Below are positions 10,939-21,020 of a DNA stretch of 64,000 nucleotides, piece by piece. The stretch is from Alphaproteobacteria bacterium (GTDB lineage: Bacteria; Pseudomonadota; Alphaproteobacteria; Rhizobiales; JAKIUO01). Both the position numbers and the translations under genes were made by a program. How positions within the stretch are numbered: position 1 is the first letter of the stretch; each line of letters starts with the position of its first letter. The stretch is taken from assembly GCA_024280895.1 (NCBI GenBank), contig JAJRPI010000096.1, positions 48,013 through 112,012 on the forward strand, in the 5' to 3' direction. The notes beneath the pieces are model-generated. The model made no database searches. It had not been told where the DNA came from and worked only from the letters and a program-made list of their open reading frames with translations.

Positions 10939-12024
10939 TTAGCTAGCGGAACCGCGGATCAGTTCCATCAATCTTGTCACATGTTCTGGCGGCGTTTCTT
11001 TTATGATGCCATGACCAAGATTGAATATATGCCGACCGTTGGACAAAGTTTCAATGATTCTTTTCACCCTGTGTTCAAGCTGTGGACCACCGTTCAAAAG
11101 CAGGATCGGATCAAGGTTCCCTTGCACGACGGTGCGAGACTGCAGCTTGTCGCGGATCCACGTCAAAGGCAGCGAGGTATCGCAGCCTACCGCGTTGACG
11201 CCGGTTTTATCGATATAATCCTCATAAAGAGGCCCCACAGCACGGGGAAAACCGATGATTGGTACGTCAGGATGATATTGTCTTACCCCTGCAACAATCC
11301 GGACCATAGGCTCCTGGCACCATTTAATAAATTCATCGTCCGGTAAAACGCTGGCCCAGCTATCAAACACCTGCACAACCTCGGCGCCAGCTCTGATCTG
11401 ACCGCAAAGATATTCGATTGAGCTATCGACCAGCATATCGATCAATTGCGCAAAAGCATCTGGATATTTGTAAGCAAACATGCGGGACGGAGCCTGATCG
11501 GGTGTGCCGCGCCCAGCGATCATATAGGTGGCAACGGTGAAGGGGGCGCCGCAAAAACCGATCAATGTGGTTTCATCCGGCAATTCACCTTTGATCCGCT
11601 CAACGCTTTCATAAATATGAGAATAAATCTTATCCGTGTTCGAGGGATCAAGAATGCTCAAACCGCTCGGGTCAGTGATGGGATCAAGTCTTGGACCTTC
11701 ACCCGTTTCAAATCGAACAGGTTGACCAAGGGCGTCAGGTACCACGAGGATATCTGAAAACAATATTGCAGCGTCGAACCCATATCGCTGTATCGGTTGG
11801 ATTGTGACCTCGGCGGCGCGTTTTGGATTGTAACAAAGATTGAGAAATCCTCCAGCTTCTTCTCGTACCTTGCGGTATTCTGGCAAATAGCGTCCAGCCT
11901 GGCGCATGAGCCATACGGGCGGTGTTGCTGGTAGGGGGGCTTTTGGCCCTTGCGTTAAAAGGCGCAGAAACGGCTTTTCGCTTAGCTTAGGGTTCGTCGC
12001 GTTATCTGGTTGTCCACCGGGCAT
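10939..12024 (-). CDS. hemE: Uroporphyrinogen decarboxylase
   Basis: PVWLMRQAGRYLPEYR, GFCGAPFTVATYM. Confidence 0.97.
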   Translation of the reverse strand: MPGGQPDNATNPKLSEKPFLRLLTQGPKAPLPATPPVWLMRQAGRYLPEYRKVREEAGGFLNLCYNPKRAAEVTIQPIQRYGFDAAILFSDILVVPDALGQPVRFETGEGPRLDPITDPSGLSILDPSNTDKIYSHIYESVERIKGELPDETTLIGFCGAPFTVATYMIAGRGTPDQAPSRMFAYKYPDAFAQLIDMLVDSSIEYLCGQIRAGAEVVQVFDSWASVLPDDEFIKWCQEPMVRIVAGVRQYHPDVPIIGFPRAVGPLYEDYIDKTGVNAVGCDTSLPLTWIRDKLQSRTVVQGNLDPILLLNGGPQLEHRVKRIIETLSNGRHIFNLGHGIIKETPPEHVTRLMELIRGSAS

Positions 12025-12543
12025 AGAGGCTTCCTAAATATTATATTCTAATTAAGCTGTTTTTGTTGTTTAGCAGTGAATAGCGTGAATTGTTGTTGAG
12101 CTCCAGCTTTTCAACAGATTCTCCGAAATTTGATTTTAGGGCGAAGCAATTTATTGGCTTGATTTCTTGACAGGGGATGTTGCGATGAACGAATCTGCCC
12201 TGTCTTTGAATCATAAGGATTGTTTAGCTTTCATTAACCTGTTGATCATTTGTTGTTAACTTTTTACGTTGTCTGGAGAATCTGTGGAGGAGTCATTTTT
12301 TTAAAAAGACGGGGAAACTCATCCGGTATTGTTGCAGATGTGGATGAGTTTCTGGACAAGATTGGGGCAGGCGGCTGGTTGCTTGTTAGTGGGGATAAGC
12401 TGGTGGTTTATCCAGAGATTCTCGACAGGGTTTTTGGGCGCTATAAATCAGAAATATCCTATCGGACGGATCGCTTTGGCCGTGCGCGGCAGGGATCATA
12501 CTGTGCGGTCAATTTATATAGGTTTGTAAGGGGAAATTACGAG
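12025..12543. other. oriC: Candidate chromosomal replication origin (oriC)
   Basis: Located next to hemE; DnaA-box-like 9-mers (1 mismatch to TTATCCACA) at 12339-12347 (-), 12390-12398 (-), 12408-12416 (+); six GANTC sites at 12117, 12191, 12208, 12278, 12290, 12417; AT-rich start. Confidence 0.65.
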
Positions 12544-13161
12544 ATGCTGCAAAAATCAGGACATGACATTATATTGGCATCTAACAGCTCTGGCCGTGCC
12601 GCTTTACTTAAGGGGGCGGGCATCAGTTTTACCAAAAACGCGGCCGATCTTGATGAGCGGGCCATTCAGGAAGCACTTACCGTGGACGGGATTTGTCCCG
12701 ATCCGACAGATGTGGCGCTGGTTTTGGCTCGCGCCAAGGCTGAGGTCATTTCCCAATCTGCAAAAAATGCTTATGTGATTGGGGCCGATCAGGTGTTGGC
12801 GCTTGATGACAAGATTTATGAAAAACCGGCCAATATGGATATTGCTCGCAATAATCTTTTGACATTTCGCGGCCGTACTCATTATTTGCATGCTGGCGTT
12901 TGTGTGGCGCGAAACGGGGAAACGATCTGGCAGCATGTAGAGACCGCCTCTATGACCATGCGGGATTTCTCTACTGATTTTCTGGCGCAATATCTGGCGC
13001 AGGCCGGGGACAGTGTGCAAACATCAGTTGGCGCCTACCGGCTCGAAGAAACCGGCATTCATCTGTTTGAAAAGATCGAAGGCGACTATTTTACCATTCT
13101 TGGCTTGCCGCTTATTCCGCTGCTCGATTTTTTTCGAGAGCAGGGGATTGTTGCCAGTTAG
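12544..13161 (+). CDS. maf: Maf-like nucleotide pyrophosphatase
   Basis: ORF 12250..13161; Maf homology starts at MLQKSGHDIILASNSSGRAALL (ATG 12544); GADQVLALDD, TSVGAYRLEETG. Confidence 0.9.
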   Translation: MLQKSGHDIILASNSSGRAALLKGAGISFTKNAADLDERAIQEALTVDGICPDPTDVALVLARAKAEVISQSAKNAYVIGADQVLALDDKIYEKPANMDIARNNLLTFRGRTHYLHAGVCVARNGETIWQHVETASMTMRDFSTDFLAQYLAQAGDSVQTSVGAYRLEETGIHLFEKIEGDYFTILGLPLIPLLDFFREQGIVAS

Positions 13162-14669
13162 GCAGCAACCGAGCGGGGATGCTCGATACAGGCGTTTATC
13201 CAGCTCTCGACCTTTTTCTGGTCTGGCATGTTTTCACAAGCACGCAGATTTTGTCCAGCTTTGGTTTGGCAATAAAGACTTAAAAGCGCGTGCAATTCGC
13301 TGGCTTGCATTCTGGCGACTGCACGGCTTGTTTTTATGCCAGCAGCAACCAAAATCTGGGCATTTCCGCCGCGAAGACCGGCAATTTCACACACAAGTTT
13401 AGCCTGATCTTGCCAGTCTTTTATAACCTGTTGGCTGATCCAGCCGGTATTGAGCTGGGTTGAGAGATCAAGCGCATCGGCTCGTAACAACTCGGCTACG
13501 CTATTGATGCCGTCGCGTTGCAGGCGTGCCGCGGTTTTTTTGCCGATTGATGGTGCTTTTTCCACTTCGTCCGATAGTTCCAGATAGAAGCGAGGAGCCC
13601 GCTCATTGGTTTTTCGAGTAGTGGGAGTGGTTTCAATATCTGATTGCTTGAATTGTTCCAGGACAGGAGCAGGGACCTTGGTATGTATTCTGGCCGCTTT
13701 TACAGCTGGTTTGGGGCGCCTTGATCTGGCTCGTTTGGCTGGTTCCATTTTAAAAGAGCGCCGCTCAATGACTTCACGCCTATGCAGCGCGCGCACTTCG
13801 CGATCATCTTCATTGAGTTGATCTTCAACCCGCCCGGTGGTTTGTAATTCGTCATAAGCAGCTTGCACAGCTTTTATGCTATTGGCGTCATCCAGCTTAC
13901 GTATTACCCAGCGCATGGGAATACCTAGCGAGGCAACAAATGTATCAATGGTCAAATTGACCTGTGGCGGGGCAACGGCCGCTTCGCGAAAGGCTCTGTC
14001 AAGAATACGCGAAAAGCCAAGTGAGGCATAAATCACCAGCTCCGACAAAAAGCGATGGCAATTTTCATTGAGACCCTCAAGTGGGTCAACAACACCGCGA
14101 TCGAGATTATAATTGGTAATCAGCGCATCATAATATTGATGGGAGCGGGTGGCACCACGTTGCACCATATCAATGATCCAATCATCGGCATCGCCGGTTT
14201 CCACCGTTAGGCCCGCATAGTTTTTTAAGCCGCGCTGGCGCAGCATTTTGTATGATTTGCTAATGCTCCACTCAACAGCGCGGTGCATATTATTTTCAGC
14301 TTCGCATTGTGCCGTATGAAAAGGTTGTATGGGGTCGGTATAATAATGAGACAGCACACCCGCGCAATAAACCGCTTCTTCAAATTGCTCATCCGCAAGG
14401 GCGCGCACAAATTTATCATACCAGGCGCTGGCTTTGGCTGGCGCACCGCCCCAGAATTGATCCCCGACATGCAGAACGTGATTTTTGAAATCCTTAAACT
14501 CCTTGTCGGGAGCTTTGGATCCCTCAAGATAAAGATCAATATGCTTTAAGAACAAGCGTTGCCAGCTAAGGGCATCGTCAGTTTCAAGATGGTGCAAAGC
14601 ATCCATGGCCAGCTTGTGATGGGTTCCGTTGGCTTTGGTGGCATAGACAATCTCGAAAAGCATAGTCAT
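13158..14669 (-). CDS. Fusion of N-terminal zinc phospholipase C/S1-P1-like helical domain with C-terminal DUF4332 (HhH-like)
   Basis: His-rich motifs AGVLSHYYTDPIQPFHTAQCEAENNMHRAVEW; C-terminal VEKAPSIGKKTAARLQRDGINSVAELL; Arg/Lys-rich linker. Confidence 0.65.
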   Translation of the reverse strand: MTMLFEIVYATKANGTHHKLAMDALHHLETDDALSWQRLFLKHIDLYLEGSKAPDKEFKDFKNHVLHVGDQFWGGAPAKASAWYDKFVRALADEQFEEAVYCAGVLSHYYTDPIQPFHTAQCEAENNMHRAVEWSISKSYKMLRQRGLKNYAGLTVETGDADDWIIDMVQRGATRSHQYYDALITNYNLDRGVVDPLEGLNENCHRFLSELVIYASLGFSRILDRAFREAAVAPPQVNLTIDTFVASLGIPMRWVIRKLDDANSIKAVQAAYDELQTTGRVEDQLNEDDREVRALHRREVIERRSFKMEPAKRARSRRPKPAVKAARIHTKVPAPVLEQFKQSDIETTPTTRKTNERAPRFYLELSDEVEKAPSIGKKTAARLQRDGINSVAELLRADALDLSTQLNTGWISQQVIKDWQDQAKLVCEIAGLRGGNAQILVAAGIKTSRAVARMQASELHALLSLYCQTKAGQNLRACENMPDQKKVESWINACIEHPRSVAA

Positions 14670-14740
14670 AAGGGCTTCCTTTCAGGGCAGGTTTTGTTAA
14701 CCCTATTTTGAAAGCTCTTAACAGATTGTAAACAACAGCT

Positions 14741-15034
14741 TTAAGCGCTGGCCAGTATATTCATTTGTGCTGCCAGTTTGAGATCAAGGGCGGTGATGCC
14801 GCCCGCATCATGGGTTGTAAGAGTGACATCGACGCGGTTCCAGACATTGAACCATTCGGGATGATGGTCCATTTTTTCAGCCTGCAGGGCCGCCCTTGTC
14901 ATCCAGCCAAAAGCCTCGCTAAAATCCTTGAACTTAAAACTCTTGGTGATGGCGTCGCGGTCCTCAACTTTTTGCCAGCCCGTCAGCTCTGATAAAATAT
15001 CATCGATTCTTTCGCTGGATAGTTTTTGCGTCAT
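14741..15034 (-). CDS. 4a-hydroxytetrahydrobiopterin dehydratase
   Basis: [34 protein letters not shown] is the PCD/DCoH motif. Confidence 0.92.
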   Translation of the reverse strand: MTQKLSSERIDDILSELTGWQKVEDRDAITKSFKFKDFSEAFGWMTRAALQAEKMDHHPEWFNVWNRVDVTLTTHDAGGITALDLKLAAQMNILASA

Positions 15035-15125
15035 CTTTATTTCCTTTGTGCTCAAGCCTTGTCATTGATGGGCCTATCGTGGCAGATCAAAGCTAAAGGT
15101 CAATCAAATTGAAAGCGGTCCGCTT

Positions 15126-15596
15126 ATGTCTATCACCAAAATACTGTTTGTCTGTCTTGGTAATATCTGCCGCTCGCCGATGGCGGAGGGGACGTTTCGT
15201 CATCTCGTTTCGGAAAAGGGTTTGCAGCATCTGGTGGAAATCGACAGCGCGGGGACAGGGGCCTGGCATGTAGGTGAGCCGCCAGACCATCGCGCCACAG
15301 CAACCGCTCTATTGCGCGGCATTGATTTATCGGGGCAGGCGGCACGCAAGGTCAAACAACAAGATTTTGAGCATTATGATTATATTCTGGCGATGGATCA
15401 GGAAAATCATATTAATCTGACCCGCGTCGCGCCGGAGGAATATCGGCATAAAATACGTATGTTTCTGGAATTCGCTCCCGATCAATCAGAAACAGAAGTC
15501 CCCGATCCCTATTATGGCGGCGGCGATGGTTTTGAACATGCGCTCGATCTGGTGGATGCTGCGAGCAGGGGACTGCTTGCGGAGATTGAGGGGTGA
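15126..15596 (+). CDS. Low molecular weight protein-tyrosine phosphatase
   Basis: FVCLGNICRSPMAEG P-loop; VPDPYYGG. Confidence 0.95.
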   Translation: MSITKILFVCLGNICRSPMAEGTFRHLVSEKGLQHLVEIDSAGTGAWHVGEPPDHRATATALLRGIDLSGQAARKVKQQDFEHYDYILAMDQENHINLTRVAPEEYRHKIRMFLEFAPDQSETEVPDPYYGGGDGFEHALDLVDAASRGLLAEIEG

Positions 15597-15696
15597 ATGT
15601 CTTTGCAGACGGCATTGGGGACTGGCCCCCAAACCCCATTCCTTTAAATGGGGATGAAAGGGGCTCGCCCTTTTCCGCCCGTTGCGTAGGCGATTA
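15597..15696. repeat. Composite intergenic palindromic repeat, copy B (uninterrupted module 1)
   Basis: Reverse complement: cgcctacgcaacgggcggaaaagggcgagcccctttcatccccatttaaaggaatggggtttgggggccagtccccaatgccgtctgcaaagacat. Confidence 0.75.
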
Positions 15697-16233
15697 CTCT
15701 TCCTCTTCAAACGGAAAAACCTCTTCTACTACATATGGCCCACCACCTGTTGATGGTTTGGCGGAATAGAGCGCCGATTGCGTGACTGTAAAGGGATCCA
15801 GCTCAAAGCCCGAAAAATCTGCTAGAAACGGGGCGATGGTCGATAGTCTTGTGCGGGTTAGTCGCGCCAGAGTGATATGGGGTATGAATTTTCGTGGTTC
15901 CGGTTCAAGGCCGATAAGAGTGGCGCATTTTTCGTGGGCCCGATGCAGTTGCACCAAAGGTTCGCTTGGTTCAAATCCGGCCCACAGGGCATGGGCCCGT
16001 TTGGTGCCAAAATGGCCAACGCTCTTGATGGTGAGATCGAAGGGCTCAATAGTCAGCTGATCGAGCTGGGCCATATAATCGTCGGCCTGCATCTGGCTGA
16101 TATCTCCCAAAAAACGCAATGTCACATGATAGTTTTCAAGAGCAATCCAGCGCGCCGTAATAATGTCACCGCGTAACATCATCAAGCGCTGCGAATGCGC
16201 AAGCGGTATTTCGAGGCCGGTGAATAGTCGGGG
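15694..16233 (-). CDS. thpR: RNA 2',3'-cyclic phosphodiesterase (LigT/ThpR family)
   Basis: Two HxTL-type motifs: YHVTLRFLGD and HITLARL; start Met at PRLFTGLEIP. Confidence 0.9.
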   Translation of the reverse strand, partial: PRLFTGLEIPLAHSQRLMMLRGDIITARWIALENYHVTLRFLGDISQMQADDYMAQLDQLTIEPFDLTIKSVGHFGTKRAHALWAGFEPSEPLVQLHRAHEKCATLIGLEPEPRKFIPHITLARLTRTRLSTIAPFLADFSGFELDPFTVTQSALYSAKPSTGGGPYVVEEVFPFEEEE

Positions 16234-16243
16234 CATAAGATCT

Positions 16244-17287
16244 CTAGGGGCAGGGGTTGGAATGGACGAGGTGAACCTGCTCGATTTCTTCAAGTATTTC
16301 TTTCGTGAGGTCAAGTTCGACAGAGGCAATATCGGTTTTCAGCTGATCCATCGTGGTGGCGCCGATAATGTTTGAGGTGACGAACGGTCTGCTGGTGACA
16401 AATTGTATGGCCAGCTGTGCAGGGTCCAGTTCATGGCGGTGGGCGATATCGAGATATTTATCGATGGCCTCATTGGCTCCAGCTGTCTGGTAACGCTCAA
16501 GACGGCCAAATAGCTGATTGCGCGAACCAGCGGGCATGGCACCATTTTGATATTTGCCCGTGAGATAACCCTGCGCGAGGGGAGAATAGGCCAACAACCC
16601 AACGTGCTCATGATGGGTGATCTCCGAGAGGCCCGTTTCAAACACCCGGTTTAAAAGATTATAAGCATTTTGCACACTGACAATGCGCGGCACTCCAAGC
16701 ATTTGCGAGGCTTTCAGATAGCTCATGGTGCCCCAGGGTGTTTCATTGCTGATACCGACCGTGCGGATTTTACCCTCGCTAACAAGTTCCCCCATCACCT
16801 GCATCACTTCTTCGATCTCATTGCTTTCCCCCTCATGGGGTCGGAATGCCAGACCGCCAAATAGATTCATAGGGCGATCGGGCCAATGGATCTGATAGAG
16901 ATCAATGACATCGGTTTGCAATCGTTTGAGTGAGCCTTCAATGGCTTCGCGTATTTGCGCAGGACTGACTTGCGCCAGTGAACCATCTTTACGGAACCAG
17001 TCCATCATTTGCGAGCGCCCGCATACCTTGCTGGCCAAAACAATCTGTTGGCGATTGCCGCGCGCTTTCATCCATGTGCCGATGATTTCTTCTGTGCGCC
17101 CTTGCGTTTCGCGCTTCGGTGGAATGGGATAAAGTTCAGCAGTATCAAAGAAGTTTATGCCTTTTTCAAAGGCGTAGTCCATCTGCTCATGACCCTCGTT
17201 TTGCGAGTTTTGCTGCCCCCATGTCATGGTGCCAAGACAAAGTTTTGATACGAAAATTTCGCTATTGCCAAGTTCGCGCTTATCCAT
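16244..17287 (-). CDS. Aldo/keto reductase (Tas-like)
   Basis: LGTMTWGQQNSQNEGHEQMDYAFEKGINFFDTAELYPIPP. Confidence 0.9.
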   Translation of the reverse strand: MDKRELGNSEIFVSKLCLGTMTWGQQNSQNEGHEQMDYAFEKGINFFDTAELYPIPPKRETQGRTEEIIGTWMKARGNRQQIVLASKVCGRSQMMDWFRKDGSLAQVSPAQIREAIEGSLKRLQTDVIDLYQIHWPDRPMNLFGGLAFRPHEGESNEIEEVMQVMGELVSEGKIRTVGISNETPWGTMSYLKASQMLGVPRIVSVQNAYNLLNRVFETGLSEITHHEHVGLLAYSPLAQGYLTGKYQNGAMPAGSRNQLFGRLERYQTAGANEAIDKYLDIAHRHELDPAQLAIQFVTSRPFVTSNIIGATTMDQLKTDIASVELDLTKEILEEIEQVHLVHSNPCP

Positions 17288-17467
17288 AGAACCCCCAGAA
17301 TATCTTAATATGAGATCGCATCATCACTGCCCTTTTTACACAAAACCCTCACAAAGGGGACGAATTTGCGCCATAGGGCATGCATATAGTATAAATCTGA
17401 TAGGTTTCCAGATTTACATCGCTTTTCAGGTACTTTCAAAAATATTGCAAAGGCCAAACCACTTAAA

Positions 17468-18319
17468 ATGGCAAAAATACTTTCAATCTCTTCTCAGGTC
17501 GTGTGCGGATCTGTCGGCAATTCCGTGACCCAATTCGTGTTGCAGCGGCTTGGTCATGAGGTCTGGGGCCTGCCCAGCGTTTTACTTTCAAATCACCCGG
17601 GACATAAGATATTTGGGGGTGCGCGACTGGGATCAAAAATTTTGCGCCCCGTTCTGGAAGCTCTGGAATTTGCCGGTCACCTCAAGCAGGTCGATATGGT
17701 CATGACCGGCTATTTACCAAGCAAAGAACATGTTTTTATCGCCCTTGATGCCTTGAAACTGGTGCGCAAGCTCAATCCCGATGTAACTTATTTATATGAC
17801 CCGGCATTAGGGGATGATAGCCGGCCCGGTTCGCCCGAAGGGCTCTATATAGATGTCAAATCCGCGGAGTGCCAACGCGCCGAACTATTGCCGCTGGCCG
17901 ATATTGTCACCCCCAACCGGTTCGAGCTGGAGTGGTTGACCATGCGCCCCGTGATGGATCCACAAACGGCATTGGCGGCCATTGATCAGCTTGGCAATGA
18001 CCGGGTTCTGGCAACTTCTATTCCTGGCCCATCGGGCACGCTTATGAATGTGCTTGCTGGTGATCATTCGCCCTTTGCGACAAGTGTCATTCAATCTGAT
18101 CAAGCGCCTCATGGTACAGGTGATTTGATGGCGGCATTATATGCGGCGTCAATATTGAATGGCGATACGCAAGAGCGCGCGCTTGGGCTGGCAACTGCTG
18201 GTGTTGATATTGTATTGCAGGCAAGCGAGGGTGCGGATGAGCTCAATTTGATTGGCTCACAAAACCAATGGGCCAATGTTGAACCAGCCATTGTGACGCC
18301 GGTTAAAGAACTGGTTTGA
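17468..18319 (+). CDS. pdxY: Pyridoxal kinase PdxY-like
   Basis: ISSQVVCGSVGNSVTQFVLQRLGHEVWGLPSVLLSNHPGH; APHGTGDLMAAL. Confidence 0.9.
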   Translation: MAKILSISSQVVCGSVGNSVTQFVLQRLGHEVWGLPSVLLSNHPGHKIFGGARLGSKILRPVLEALEFAGHLKQVDMVMTGYLPSKEHVFIALDALKLVRKLNPDVTYLYDPALGDDSRPGSPEGLYIDVKSAECQRAELLPLADIVTPNRFELEWLTMRPVMDPQTALAAIDQLGNDRVLATSIPGPSGTLMNVLAGDHSPFATSVIQSDQAPHGTGDLMAALYAASILNGDTQERALGLATAGVDIVLQASEGADELNLIGSQNQWANVEPAIVTPVKELV

Positions 18320-18406
18320 CCCTATCTATGAAGAATAACTCAATGACCCCCAGATCACACCAGCAGCCGAGTTACTGACAAAAATTAGAGAAAACGGGAG
18401 TGCTTT

Positions 18407-18706
18407 ATGCTTTATGCTTTTATCTGCACGGACAAGCCGGGGGAGGGATTGGCTCTTCGGGCGCAAAATCGTGACAAACATCTAGCCTATCTGGACAATC
18501 TTGGTGATGTGATGAAAAGTGCTGGTCCGTTTATGAACGAAGACGGATCCGAGCCACGCGGGAGTTTGGTGATTGTCGAAGCCGATAGTCTGGCAGCTGC
18601 CAGGGAAATCGCTGCCAATGACCCCTATGCCCTCGCCGGGGTTTTTGAAAGTGTCGATATCCGGCCGTGGAAATGGTTGTTTGGCGCACCTGATGGTGCG
18701 TCCTGA
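18407..18706 (+). CDS. YciI family protein
   Basis: NRDKHLAYLDNLGDVMKSAGPF; DPYALAGVFESVDIRPW. Confidence 0.9.
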   Translation: MLYAFICTDKPGEGLALRAQNRDKHLAYLDNLGDVMKSAGPFMNEDGSEPRGSLVIVEADSLAAAREIAANDPYALAGVFESVDIRPWKWLFGAPDGAS

Positions 18707-18832
18707 TGGCCTAATGCTTGATTAACCTAGTCTTTGCTTAGTGTATGATCGGTGGAGGATTATTTGCAAACTTGGTGCAACACCAATAATACTAAAATAG
18801 GGGGTATGTATTTTTATTGAGGGATAAATATA

Positions 18833-19456
18833 ATGAGCGAGACAAATAGCAACGATCAATCTACCTTGCAGGCCTTTAGAAATGAGCTTAAAGATGCGCT
18901 GCAATCGCCGCGACATTCGAAAATACCCTTGTTTATTGCTGCATTAGCCGCCTTGCTCTCTATTGTGACTTTGGCGGATACCGAGACCGATAAAATTGCT
19001 ATGTCAGCGCATATCGAATCGGCGAACAAGTTTGCCTATTTCCAGGCTAAAAATATCCGCTATACTGACACTAAAATTGCTGCAGAGCTTTTTGAGAAAC
19101 TGAATGCACCCGAGCTTTCAGCCTATTGGCACAAAAAAGCTGTGCGTTATAAAGGTGAAAAACAGGAAATTTTCAAAGACGCCAGAGCTCAGCAAAAAAT
19201 CAGGACAAAAGCACTTGCCAAAGGAGACTATTATAAAGTCGGGGTGACTTTATTGCAGATCGCCATTGTTCTGGCCTCCGCCTCGATGGTTGTTGGTGGC
19301 GGGACCTTGTTTGCGATGAGCATGATATTGACTATTATTTCTGTTATATATTCTATCAATGGCGCAGGCATGTTCTACAATATTCCGACCGATCCAATTG
19401 GATTTATGGATTGGGGTAAAGGCATGATGCAGCAGCTTCAAAAATCCATGGCGTGA
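18833..19456 (+). CDS. DUF4337 domain-containing membrane protein
   Basis: SANKFAYFQAKNIRYTDTKIA; C-terminal TM helices. Confidence 0.7.
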   Translation: MSETNSNDQSTLQAFRNELKDALQSPRHSKIPLFIAALAALLSIVTLADTETDKIAMSAHIESANKFAYFQAKNIRYTDTKIAAELFEKLNAPELSAYWHKKAVRYKGEKQEIFKDARAQQKIRTKALAKGDYYKVGVTLLQIAIVLASASMVVGGGTLFAMSMILTIISVIYSINGAGMFYNIPTDPIGFMDWGKGMMQQLQKSMA

Positions 19457-19495
19457 CCCTTTGCAGCCGCTTACTTTTACTGGATCCTTTCATAT

Positions 19496-20785
19496 ATGAC
19501 TTTGCTTGATATTATTGCGCTGCTCTTGACCCTTTCAGCTTTGTTTGGATTTGCCAATCACAAATGGCTGAAATTGCCTCATACCATTGGGCTTGTGGTG
19601 ATGGCACTTGCCGCCTCTGCCAGCATTGTCTTGGTCGATCTGATGTTTACAGATTTGATGATTGGCGATACGGTACGCGGCACACTCAATGCAATTGATT
19701 TTCATGCAGCCTTGATGCACGGGTTTTTGAGCGCCTTGCTGTTTGCCGGTGCCATCCATATTGACCTGTCAGAGCTGGCCTCGCGCAAATGGGCGATCTC
19801 ACTGATGGCCACTCTTGGCGTATTGCTTTCAACCTTCATGATTGCGACCGTGATGGCCCTGCTGGGCGGACTGTTTGGCGTCGAATTACCATTCATCTGG
19901 TGGCTGGTATTTGGGTCGCTGATTTCTCCAACCGACCCTGTGGCGGTACTCGGTATTTTAAAAACCGTGCATGTGCCACCATTATTGCGGGCAAAAATTG
20001 CCGGTGAGAGCCTGTTTAATGATGGTGTCGGCGTCGTTGTTTTTACGGTCATGCTGGCGATCGCTGGAGTAGGGGGCCATGGCCCCGTAGGCGTTATGGA
20101 TATCGCCCAGCTGTTTGTGTTTGAAGCGCTGGGCGGTGTGGTGCTGGGACTGATTGCTGGATATATCGCCTTTAAAATGATGCGGGCGCTAGATGATCAT
20201 AATCTGGAAGTGATGATTACTTTGGCGCTGGTCACGGGTGGTTATGCACTGGCGATCAAGCTGCATATCTCGGGGCCGATCGCCATGGTCGTGGCTGGCT
20301 TGTTTATCGGCAATCATGGGGCCCAGTTTGCCATGAGTGAAAACACTCGCGAAGCAGTCTTTGGCTTTTGGGACCTTACCGACGAAATATTGAACTCGGT
20401 TCTATTCCTGCTGATTGGTCTTGAAGTGCTGGTGATCGGGGTTCATTACCAATATGCGGGCCTTGCATTGCTGGCCATTCCCATTGTACTTACCGCGCGT
20501 TTTATCTCGGTGGGCATCCCTATCAAGCTGTTGTCATTGCGTGAAAAGTTTACCGAGGGCGCGATTACCATCCTCACATGGGGCGGCTTGCGCGGCGGTA
20601 TCTCCGTCGCTTTAGCTCTGTCATTACCCAATAATGAGTACAAACCGGTTATTCTGGCGATTACCTATGCGGTGGTGGTGTTCTCGATCATTGTGCAGGG
20701 CCTAACTATGCAGGGTCTCGTCAAACGCACCATCACTGAAGCCCGCACCGAAGACCCGGCCGCCCTGAAAGAAGGGGTGGAGTAG
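19496..20785 (+). CDS. Monovalent cation/proton antiporter (CPA1/NhaP-like)
   Basis: FGSLISPTDPVAVLGILK, AGESLFNDGVGVVVF, TWGGLRGGISVALALSLP. Confidence 0.92.
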   Translation: MTLLDIIALLLTLSALFGFANHKWLKLPHTIGLVVMALAASASIVLVDLMFTDLMIGDTVRGTLNAIDFHAALMHGFLSALLFAGAIHIDLSELASRKWAISLMATLGVLLSTFMIATVMALLGGLFGVELPFIWWLVFGSLISPTDPVAVLGILKTVHVPPLLRAKIAGESLFNDGVGVVVFTVMLAIAGVGGHGPVGVMDIAQLFVFEALGGVVLGLIAGYIAFKMMRALDDHNLEVMITLALVTGGYALAIKLHISGPIAMVVAGLFIGNHGAQFAMSENTREAVFGFWDLTDEILNSVLFLLIGLEVLVIGVHYQYAGLALLAIPIVLTARFISVGIPIKLLSLREKFTEGAITILTWGGLRGGISVALALSLPNNEYKPVILAITYAVVVFSIIVQGLTMQGLVKRTITEARTEDPAALKEGVE

Positions 20786-20808
20786 AGTTTAAATCGTCAT
20801 TATTGATG

Positions 20809-20945
20809 TGCTACCGCTTCGCTATTTGAGCACAAGTGCGGCGGGCAGAAAAGGGCGAGCCCCTTTCATCCCCATTTGTTTGTGAATGATAAAAATGAGG
20901 TGCAGGGGATCATCCCTTGCCGCCCGCCGCGCAGGCGATTTAAAC
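20809..20945. repeat. Composite intergenic palindromic repeat, copy C (module 2 adjacent to module 1)
   Basis: tgctaccgcttcgctatttgagcaca followed by gcggcgggcagaaaagggcgagcccctttcatccccattt and ggggatcatccc. Confidence 0.7.
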
Positions 20946-21020
20946 TCTTTCTGGCTCTTTGGCATGGATGCTGCTACATAGATTTGCATAAGCGAATATG
21001 AGTTAATACGGGAATATAAA

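Noticed and set aside
12250-12543. N-terminal 98-aa extension of the maf ORF
   Set aside because: Maf homology starts at the ATG at 12544, and the upstream stretch coincides with DnaA-box/GANTC-rich candidate origin DNA; treated as non-coding.
13013-13402. 129-aa + strand ORF overlapping the end of maf and the antisense of the DUF4332 gene
   Set aside because: No recognisable motif; overlaps two confident CDS in other frames.
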